Below, piece after piece: positions 57,240 through 64,000 of a DNA stretch of 64,000 nucleotides (positions are counted from its first letter, which is position 1; every line of letters begins with the position of its first letter). A program made the translations under genes and the position numbers. The notes beneath the pieces were generated by a model. It saw nothing but the letters and a program-made list of their open reading frames with translations. It made no database searches and was not told the origin of the DNA. The stretch lies in assembly GCA_965212145.1 (NCBI GenBank), contig CBDBUY010000004.1, forward strand, positions 186,001-250,000, given 5' to 3'. The DNA comes from JAAEPI01 sp965212145 (GTDB lineage: Bacteria > Bacteroidota > Bacteroidia > Cytophagales > Cyclobacteriaceae).

Positions 57240-60200
57240 CCTTTGGAAGGACTCAGGTTAAGATGGATGTGGATGAAGAAGGTTCTTCAAGTCCCATGGA
57301 AGTTGGGAATGTCTCAGCTATGACCGTTAAGATGAAGGAGGAGCTCGAAGTTCATCGGATGCCTGGACATATCCCCTTCATGTCTGGTTGTCCTCACTGT
57401 CAAATGACAAGAGGAGTGACGCAACATCGAAGAGGCAAGGATGTGAGCAATCGCCCTGTGGAGCTGCAAGCAGATTTTTGTTTCATCAACTTGGTTACTG
57501 GTACCTTTGTAAAGGACCAGCCCAATGCTCCAAACATGAAAATTTTGGTGATGACAGAGATGTCCACCAGGATGGTTGGGTGTGCCCTTGTAGGGACAAA
57601 TGCTGACCACACTTCGACATGGATCAAGTATTGGATGAATGCTTTTGGGTTGACAACTGCCGGATCAGCGGTGTTACTTCGGACTGATAGTGAGACGGCT
57701 GTTGGTGCGTTGATTCGCCGGGCAAACCTTGGTATACGAGTTGTGACTCAAAGAGCACCACCGCAGGGACATGAATCCGTTGGAGGAGTAGAAAGGGCTG
57801 TACGGACTCTGAAAGAGTTGTTCAGCACGATCAGGCTTGATCTGAGAGCCCAAGGGTATGATATCAAGCGTAGTCCCCGAGCGTTTGAGTATGGGTTGAT
57901 CTACTGTGCTGCGATGCATAATCATCATTCCGCTGCGTTTGATGGAAGGAAGTCTCCTCAGGAGTTGGTTTTGCAGAGACAATTGCCTGAATGTGCATCC
58001 ACTTTGATAGGGATGACGGTTCTTGCTGAACTGCCCGATAGTATGAAGAAAACTTCCTTATCAAGGTTTGTGGAAGCGGCTTACTTGTATCCAGAAGTTG
58101 GGGGTTTGACGCATGTGGTGAGTTCCTTGGTGAATGGGGTGCCACAGCATTATCGAGCTAAGTCGATTAAGCACATCACTCCATTGAAGGTTGGTTTTGA
58201 GCATTGTGAACATTTGCTCAAGGCCTATGATCCTACGGATACGATGGCACCTCCCATTTTGAAAGAAATGGAAGATGGGATACCAATGGAAGTGCAGGGT
58301 GATGTTGATAAAGCCTTTGAAGGAAAGGTGTCTCAAGGACCTACCACTGACATGAGTCGTATAGGGCCACCAGCTGCTTGGGTACGAGAGCATGGAGGAA
58401 TGCCTGGATGTCCAGCGTGTGGTGAGAAACGAGGAAAAGCCAATCACAATGCCGCTTGTAAGCAGAGGTATGATAAATGGTTGAAAGACCAGCGTGAGAG
58501 GTTGGTTGTTGAAGGGGAGCCAGGAGTGATTGAAGGTCAGCCAGAACCGGTGAGCAATGCTCCTAAGGTTTCTTCAGAGGCAAGAAGCTCTGAGGATGCG
58601 GGGGTACCAAGTGTTGGTACACCTTTATTGAAGCGGCCTAAGACGAGTGATGAACGTCCGAGTGAGGTATTTGAAGAGCCCACAGCGGTATCTAAGTCAG
58701 ATGTTGTTGATGTGGACATGTTTGAGGATCCAAGTATTCCTTATGAACAGGTTCCTGATGAGGAAATGCCTCCGGGATATTTTGAGGGTGAGGAGCCCAT
58801 GGAAATTGACAAGGAAGCAATGGAAGGGCCTGAACCCATGAATGTTGAATCTGAGGATGGTTTGCCATCGGTGGGTGATGTTCCGGTTGAGTCAAGTCGT
58901 GTGCCAAGACGGTTGGAGCAGGTGCTTCACCATAGGTTGGATGCACCAGAAGGTTTTACCCCTGCTGTTGGGGAATATGAGGCGCCAAAGTTGGCAACTG
59001 TTGTGAATGCAGTCCTCATTAACAAGAATTCTGCATTTCCTGAGCAAATGAAGATATGTGGGTCCAAAGTTTGGCTTGCAAAAATGAAAAGTGCGTTATC
59101 TGAGTTGGACGGATGTCCTTTGGATGTTCCATCAGCTATGGAGGGTCGACGCACTGAATTGGCGAGCATGGATTCACATAAGGCAGGAAGGATTGTGTCT
59201 GCTGAGGAGGCACATGCGTTTGCCAAGAAGCATGGGGTCAAGGTCATTCCTACCAGATGGGTGCTTGGACCTAAGGTTGTGAATGGGAAAGAGGCAGTGC
59301 GTGCCCGTTGTGTGGTCCAGGATGTGGCAAAGGGTAGTACTGCTTCGTCTTTGGGTCTGAGTGCGACCACACCGTCGCTTGAGGCATTACGAACTCTTTT
59401 GGCCATTGCAGCCAAGGACTCGATGGATATTGCTACATTGGATGTTTCAACTGCATTTTTGCATTCCCCGTTGCCAAAAGGTTCCAAGGCTGTGATTATG
59501 TTGCCGCGGGATGTGAGTTCAAGATCTGACTGCTATGCCCCGGCGTACATGATTCTTGATCAGGCGATGAATGGATTGAGGATTGCTGCCAAGGCTTGGA
59601 ACTTGAAGTTGGCAAATGTGGTGAAGAAGGTTGGGCTGAAGCAGTGTCCCACCGAACCGTCTGTTTTTGAGGGAACCGTGAAGGGAAAAAGGTTTCTCAT
59701 GCTCTGTTACGTGGATGATTTGATCTTGTGTGGCAGTTCTGAGGCCATTAAGTTGGTCACAGATACTATGAATTCCGAGCTCAAGCTCAAGGAAACAGGG
59801 CGCATCACTCAGACTGGGGGAAGGATTGTCTTCTTAGGAAGAGAGATTGAGAGGCAAGGTGAGCATCTTAGGATGCGGGTTCCACCCAAGTATATGGAAA
59901 CTCTGTTTGAGACAGATTTCTGTAAGGATCTGAAGGTGTTGAGCACTCCTCCAGATCTGGTTAAGATCATTGAGAAAGGTCGTTCTGATCCTGGAAAAGA
60001 CAGCTTGTTGACGGAGGCTGCTGCGATGCGCTATAGAGCAGTTCTTGGAAGGATTGCTTGGTGGGGTCAGTCTCGTCCAGACCTGGCTCGATGGATGTCG
60101 ATCTTGTCACAAGGTCAATCGAAGCCCACCGCGTGTTTTGAGCATGCGTTGAGGCAGGTGATTCGGTTTTTGAGAAGCCAGTATCTATGCTGGCAGTATT

Positions 60201-62626
60201 ATGGGCCAGGGAGTGAAATCCCAGATGCAGGACCAGCAAGGATTGACATCTATGCTGATGCGAGTTGGGCGCCGCAAGCGTCTTTGGGTAGAAGATCGGT
60301 ATCTGGGATTGCCATCTTTTACCGAGGTTGTTTGATCAAAGGGATTTCACGAGTTCAAGGTTGTGTATCCCTCAGCTCGTGTGAAGCTGAGCTGAGATCG
60401 ATTCTTACTGCAGTGCAAGAGAGTGAAGGGATTGCAACTTTGATTGAGCAACTTGCGAATCGCAAAATGGAGCTGGTGCTCCACACTGATAGTTCATCTG
60501 CCAAAGCAGTGTTGTTGAATCGAGGTTTGAGCCGTAGGGTTCGACATTTGGACATAGCAGTTTGCTATTTGCAAGAGCGGATTCAGGAAGCGGGAAGTCT
60601 GAAAGTGGTTTGGTGTCCTACCTCTGCTATGGTGGCAGATATTTTGACCAAATGTTTGGGCTTAGAGTTGTTTGGAAGACACCAAGGTGCCTTAGGCATT
60701 TTTGAAGATGAGACGGTCCAAAGAGTTCAAATGATCTGCGGTTTTAAGTTAGATGGAAGTGATTTGGATGAGGGTCTTGATTTTGAAAGGGTTTTTGAGC
60801 TCTGTGATGAGTCCGATGTTGGACAGCCTGATTGTGAAGCATCCGTCGACCGCAATTCTTTTTGCTCAAGCTCTGGGAGTGACCAGATACCCGCTTTGGG
60901 ATCTCTTGATCAGTCTTTGGAGATGACTACTGCTGGGCAGAGTCAGGAGGTTGGTGCGCCATTTTGGTGCAAAACTTGCAAGTGGCTCTTCAAGAGTGAG
61001 GATTCCTATGGCTTAACCCAAGTCACGGAAGGGTATGTCTGTGGAAAGTGTAAGAATGAGATCACCGTGATGGGATCTGCAGCTCAGCATGCTTTCAACA
61101 TGCGTGAGAAGGATAAGACCAAGCGATGGGGAAACAAGGGTGAAGGAAAAGGAAGTGCCTCTGACAAGGCACCAATTACACCTGCCCCTTCGAGTGCGGG
61201 TGAAGGTGATCCATTTGAGATGGCACCTATCACTCCAGCACCTGGTTGGATGATGGAGACCATTTCATGGTTCTCTGACCTTGGAAGTGGAGAGAGCATG
61301 CCGGATTGGTATAATGTCTTGCATGAGGCGGTCTGTCGAAAGGGCCGACCTTTTCGAGATTTGGGTGATGAGTTTGAACGACTCACATCTTTGTTGGATG
61401 ATGAGGGGAAGGCAAGGTATGATAGCGACTTGGAGTCCTTGAAGCAGCAAAACAAGGATCTCTATGAGGTTCTTCTTAGGACTGGTGACTTTGAAAGGTT
61501 GATCGTGGCGATTGATCTTAGAGGCCAGTTTGGGGGCCAGGCTTCGCTTTGGGAAGTGGTGACTAGCACCGGGAATCTCTTTACGACAGTTCCTTGTGGG
61601 ATCAGTGGTCTGTCCCTGGCGGCATTTGTCTGCGGGTTATGCTACAAGGGAGCTGTCCCTGTGGTGTTGGTTGGTGATACCCTGGATGTCGGCATTCGAA
61701 GGATGATGGATCTGTTTTCAATGCTACCAATGATTGGAGCTGAGGTTTGTGTTGATGAGAAAGCGCAAAGGACTCAGCATCCTGGATGGTTGAAGGATTG
61801 GCAGAAGACAGAGTGTCTTGCAATGAATGTGGCTTGCAATGGCATCCGTTGGGTTGCTGATTTGATGTGCAGGTCAGTGCCGATTAAGGACCCAAGTGGG
61901 GCGCTCCCACGATGGGCCTTTTGGGTCTATTCTAATCTCAAAGTGATTCAGTTTGCCTTGGCAGGCAAAGACCGGACTGTGATGGCGTGTGAGGAGACAC
62001 GCCCTCAGTTGGACTGGGGGTGTACTTGCTCAATGCACAGCACAAATGCTTACGTGACGAAGCATCAGGTTTATTTGCCGTGGCACATTCTTGTTGATGT
62101 ATTCACACATTTGAAGAAGCATCAGGATGAGCTGAAAGCTGAGATGCTTCAATTGGAAGCTTTGGTTGCTATGCAGCTCAAACAGGAGCTGAAGCGCAAA
62201 GCTGAGGTGCAGGAAAAGGTAGAGCAGGATAAGAAGCCTAAGGTTGAAGAGCCTGCTGTGAAGGCGAGACCTGCTCCATCAGCCAGTGCTATGGCTCCAC
62301 TTATCTTGACGGAAGAGGCATTGCGTAGGATCTCTGAGATGGTGACTCAGAATCTTATGCAAGCGATGCCCATGTTTGCTGCTATGGGTCAGCCTATTCG
62401 GGCGGTGGCACCTACGGTTGCACCAATGGTTGGTCAGGATTCAGCCCTTGCTGATCCTACGGGTAGTGTGGCTACGCGCAAGGATGAGTTGGAGGAGATG
62501 CAGGTAAGGGCTCGGGAAGGCCGTGAAAAGGTGCTTTCCGAGGCCATGAAGAAGGCTGATGAGCCTAAGGTCGATGAAAAGTCTGTGGAGAAAAAGGCTG
62601 ATGACAAGCCTGGGGATGCAATGTGA
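57236..62626 (+). CDS. pol: copia-B pol: integrase, reverse transcriptase, RNase H, novel C-terminal extension
   Basis: 1,796 codons, -1 relative to gag, with GTG rather than ATG at its start, so it is probably made as a gag-pol fusion. Integrase: HRMPGHIPFMSGCPHCQ (H-H-C-C), ELQADFCFINL, VLLRTDSETAVGAL and ESVGGVERAVRTL (D-D-E). RT: ATLDVSTAFLHSPLP and LCYVDDLILCG (at about 59,709). RNase H: IDIYADASWAP, SLSSCEAELRSI, LHTDSSSAKAVLL and VADILTKCLG. From about residue 1,240, where ordinary copia pol would end, there are about 550 further residues. They comprise a four-Cys zinc ribbon (FWCKTCKWLF, YVCGKCKNEI), two PITPAP repeats, a globular region (FERLIVAIDLRGQFGGQ, VPVVLVGDTLDVGIRR, QLDWGCTCSMHSTNA) and a charged coiled-coil tail. 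The extension is unrecognised. Confidence 0.9.
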   Translation: MTFGRTQVKMDVDEEGSSSPMEVGNVSAMTVKMKEELEVHRMPGHIPFMSGCPHCQMTRGVTQHRRGKDVSNRPVELQADFCFINLVTGTFVKDQPNAPNMKILVMTEMSTRMVGCALVGTNADHTSTWIKYWMNAFGLTTAGSAVLLRTDSETAVGALIRRANLGIRVVTQRAPPQGHESVGGVERAVRTLKELFSTIRLDLRAQGYDIKRSPRAFEYGLIYCAAMHNHHSAAFDGRKSPQELVLQRQLPECASTLIGMTVLAELPDSMKKTSLSRFVEAAYLYPEVGGLTHVVSSLVNGVPQHYRAKSIKHITPLKVGFEHCEHLLKAYDPTDTMAPPILKEMEDGIPMEVQGDVDKAFEGKVSQGPTTDMSRIGPPAAWVREHGGMPGCPACGEKRGKANHNAACKQRYDKWLKDQRERLVVEGEPGVIEGQPEPVSNAPKVSSEARSSEDAGVPSVGTPLLKRPKTSDERPSEVFEEPTAVSKSDVVDVDMFEDPSIPYEQVPDEEMPPGYFEGEEPMEIDKEAMEGPEPMNVESEDGLPSVGDVPVESSRVPRRLEQVLHHRLDAPEGFTPAVGEYEAPKLATVVNAVLINKNSAFPEQMKICGSKVWLAKMKSALSELDGCPLDVPSAMEGRRTELASMDSHKAGRIVSAEEAHAFAKKHGVKVIPTRWVLGPKVVNGKEAVRARCVVQDVAKGSTASSLGLSATTPSLEALRTLLAIAAKDSMDIATLDVSTAFLHSPLPKGSKAVIMLPRDVSSRSDCYAPAYMILDQAMNGLRIAAKAWNLKLANVVKKVGLKQCPTEPSVFEGTVKGKRFLMLCYVDDLILCGSSEAIKLVTDTMNSELKLKETGRITQTGGRIVFLGREIERQGEHLRMRVPPKYMETLFETDFCKDLKVLSTPPDLVKIIEKGRSDPGKDSLLTEAAAMRYRAVLGRIAWWGQSRPDLARWMSILSQGQSKPTACFEHALRQVIRFLRSQYLCWQYYGPGSEIPDAGPARIDIYADASWAPQASLGRRSVSGIAIFYRGCLIKGISRVQGCVSLSSCEAELRSILTAVQESEGIATLIEQLANRKMELVLHTDSSSAKAVLLNRGLSRRVRHLDIAVCYLQERIQEAGSLKVVWCPTSAMVADILTKCLGLELFGRHQGALGIFEDETVQRVQMICGFKLDGSDLDEGLDFERVFELCDESDVGQPDCEASVDRNSFCSSSGSDQIPALGSLDQSLEMTTAGQSQEVGAPFWCKTCKWLFKSEDSYGLTQVTEGYVCGKCKNEITVMGSAAQHAFNMREKDKTKRWGNKGEGKGSASDKAPITPAPSSAGEGDPFEMAPITPAPGWMMETISWFSDLGSGESMPDWYNVLHEAVCRKGRPFRDLGDEFERLTSLLDDEGKARYDSDLESLKQQNKDLYEVLLRTGDFERLIVAIDLRGQFGGQASLWEVVTSTGNLFTTVPCGISGLSLAAFVCGLCYKGAVPVVLVGDTLDVGIRRMMDLFSMLPMIGAEVCVDEKAQRTQHPGWLKDWQKTECLAMNVACNGIRWVADLMCRSVPIKDPSGALPRWAFWVYSNLKVIQFALAGKDRTVMACEETRPQLDWGCTCSMHSTNAYVTKHQVYLPWHILVDVFTHLKKHQDELKAEMLQLEALVAMQLKQELKRKAEVQEKVEQDKKPKVEEPAVKARPAPSASAMAPLILTEEALRRISEMVTQNLMQAMPMFAAMGQPIRAVAPTVAPMVGQDSALADPTGSVATRKDELEEMQVRAREGREKVLSEAMKKADEPKVDEKSVEKKADDKPGDAM

Positions 62627-63280
62627 TGGTCTTCGACCATTTTTGAGGAGAATCTTGATGATCTCCTTCGAGAAGGTTGTGGAAACCTTATGGTTTTTCT
62701 GTAGCTGTTTAAGGCCGTGGCATTCGGTGCCGCAATGGCTTCTTTTGACTGCACGAAGTTGCAATCAGCGCTTGTGACTGCACGGTGTGGCAATCATTGC
62801 ATGTGACTGCGAGTTATGGCCCTACAAAGGCCAAACAATGGTTTTCGTTATTTCTGGAAAGCTGGGATACAGTCTGGGACTGGTGGCTGTTTACGCAGCC
62901 AATATGCTGGAACTGGAAGTTTTCGTTACTGGCGACTGGAGTTTTCGTGGTCCCTTCGGACCTCCTGTGAGTTGGGAACGCGGCGTTTTTCTACCTGACT
63001 GAAACGAGGTTGTGGTTTTAGACTAGGTCTTGGAGAGGAACTGAGTGTTTCTGAGAGCCTAGCTGGAATTAGTTTGACACGTGTTTTCACCACGACCTGA
63101 GTTACCTCAGGGTCTGCATCTTTTTTTTTAATCAAAGATCGGCTGCCTGGTTTGTTGTTTTCTGGTTTCGGGCGGCGAGTACGCACCAAGGGAATGTGGC
63201 CGGGGCATCCCCCTAGTGCCGAAGGGCCGAGGTTTTTGTTGTTTGTGGTCTTTTTGAAGATCTTTGAAGAAGCCCTCAGC
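62627..63280 (+). other. copia-B 3' untranslated region
   Basis: 654 nt between the pol stop and the purine tract without a convincing ORF. Includes a T run at about 63,120 and three GTGACTGC(A/G) words at about 62,746-62,810. Confidence 0.6.
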
Positions 63281-63291
63281 AAAATGCGGGG
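63281..63291 (+). promoter_or_regulatory. copia-B polypurine tract
   Basis: AAAATGCGGGG (the G run extends to 63,293) directly before the 3' LTR. Confidence 0.7.
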
Positions 63292-63759
63292 GGTGTAAGA
63301 TCGTCTGTGAGTGAAACTGGTGAGAAGAAAGTGCCTTTCAGGTGTTTTTGCTTCGGGAAGGGTTTCTAAGTTTGCTGGTTGGGAATCTTGATGATCCCAA
63401 GGTTTTGGCAAGGTATCTTGAGGATACTAATGGTTGGGAAACCTTCCTTTGATGTTTTGGAAGTACCTTTGAAGATCTTGGTGAGTTCAAAGTGTACTTG
63501 AATTTTGGTTAGCTTTCAGGACTCCTTTAAGGATCCTAAGCTATATGTTTGAAGCTCACAAGATTTACTCTGTAAATCTTGCTGTGCTTAATGCCCAATA
63601 CGCTAATTCGTTTGTTCTAATTCGTTTTCACACTTAGTTGTGAATTCTCCAGCACTCCGCAACCTTTGGCTCAAGGCTGTGTGACAAAGACTTGCAGCTG
63701 TCCGCTGTGACTTGTTGTTTCCAGGGGAAAAGGTCTAGAGGGACCTTAAGTTTTTCACG
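63292..63759 (+). repeat. copia-B 3' LTR
   Basis: 468 nt, nearly identical to 54,291-54,758. By eye the differences are the first base, TTTTTTC versus TTTTTGC, and GATTTC versus GAGTTC. Confidence 0.9.
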
Positions 63760-63764
63760 ACCGA
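63760..63764. repeat. target-site duplication of copia-B (right)
   Basis: ACCGA, matching 54,286-54,290. Confidence 0.88.
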
Positions 63765-64000
63765 TTGCGACAAAGCGCTACATCGTCTTATGTGTTATGT
63801 TAACTCAACTATTCACCACAAGATGAGTGGGTTTATTGGGGATGACATTAAATCTTGTAAACTGTGGTTGTTCGCAGACAGTGATCACGCCGGCGAACAC
63901 GACAACAAGAGTACCTCAGGAAGTTTTCTTTGTCTGGTTGGCCCCAATACTTATTTCCCGCTATCAGCGTTTAGCAAGAAACAAGCAAGCATAGCTTTGA
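63765..64000 (+). pseudogene. copia-C RT/RNase H, continuation after copia-B
   Basis: Reads CDKALHRLMCYVNSTIHHKM, then KLWLFADSDHAGEHDNKSTS and FPLSAFSKKQASIAL, the copia RNase H with its D-x-D motif and S-K-K-Q-x-S box. It continues the frame cut at 54,290 and runs off the window end. This segment itself is open, but upstream parts of the element are decayed. Confidence 0.85.

Larger units (their letters stand above)
54291..63759 (+). mobile_element. copia-B: full-length young Ty1/copia retrotransposon inserted in copia-C
   Basis: 9,469 nt: 5' LTR (468 nt), primer site, gag-protease, -1 frameshift, integrase-RT-RNase H with a long C-terminal extension, 3' untranslated region, purine tract, 3' LTR (468 nt). 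Flanked by ACCGA. The LTRs differ by only about three bases by eye and all frames are open, so it is probably a currently or recently active copy. Removing it rejoins KWSTD-CDKALHRL of copia-C. Confidence 0.92.

Overview
The window looks like nuclear DNA of a dinoflagellate alga, probably of the Symbiodiniaceae type. It is eukaryotic: one host gene can only be read as short exons separated by introns. TTTAGGG-type degenerate telomere-like arrays are present. Most of the DNA is Ty1/copia elements and tyrosine-recombinase (YR) retroelements of kinds typical of dinoflagellates. The LTRs of two copia families also carry a 12-nt word that matches the end of the dinoflagellate spliced leader at 11 positions.

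Layout. 1-7.8 kb: a minus-strand tyrosinase-like gene in exons (about 0.3-2.7 kb), a decayed reverse transcriptase/RNase H remnant (4.3-5.5 kb, minus), and weak exon-like coding stretches of unknown function (6.4-7.7 kb). 7,841-19,243: a minus-strand YR retrotransposon (SDR1) with a split-direct-repeat architecture A1 - ORFs - B1A2 - B2, encoding a YR, a gag and a methyltransferase-RT-RNase H polyprotein. 19,874-40,037: a complete copia element (copia-A) with a perfect 5-bp target duplication (GTAAG). Its gag-protease frame is split by a second, different split-direct-repeat YR retrotransposon (SDR2, 22,503-32,323, minus), which encodes a YR, a gag and a 2OG-Fe(II) oxygenase-methyltransferase-RT-RNase H polyprotein. 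40-44 kb: telomere-like and tandem repeats. 44.7-47.1 kb: decayed copia gag (copia-D, minus). 48.8-54.3 kb: decayed copia-C. 54,291-63,759: a young, apparently intact copia element (copia-B) inserted in the RT of copia-C with target duplication ACCGA. After it the copia-C RNase H continues to the end of the window.

How it fits together. The two SDR elements share an unusual plan on the minus strand: YR upstream, then gag, then pol, with gag and pol in the same frame and separated by a single TGA (followed by CTA in SDR2), which suggests stop-codon readthrough. Their ends share two-base cores (TT for SDR1, CG for SDR2) with the internal B1/A2 junction, as expected if the YR inserts a circular intermediate without target duplication. 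Removing SDR2 restores the copia-A frame exactly, and removing copia-B restores the copia-C frame exactly. Three of the four largest element pols carry DNA-methyltransferase-like domains, one of them fused to an oxygenase. Copia-B instead carries a roughly 550-residue C-terminal extension that I do not recognise and has a plausible -1 frameshift signal. All protein calls are from motifs read by eye; no database search was possible.
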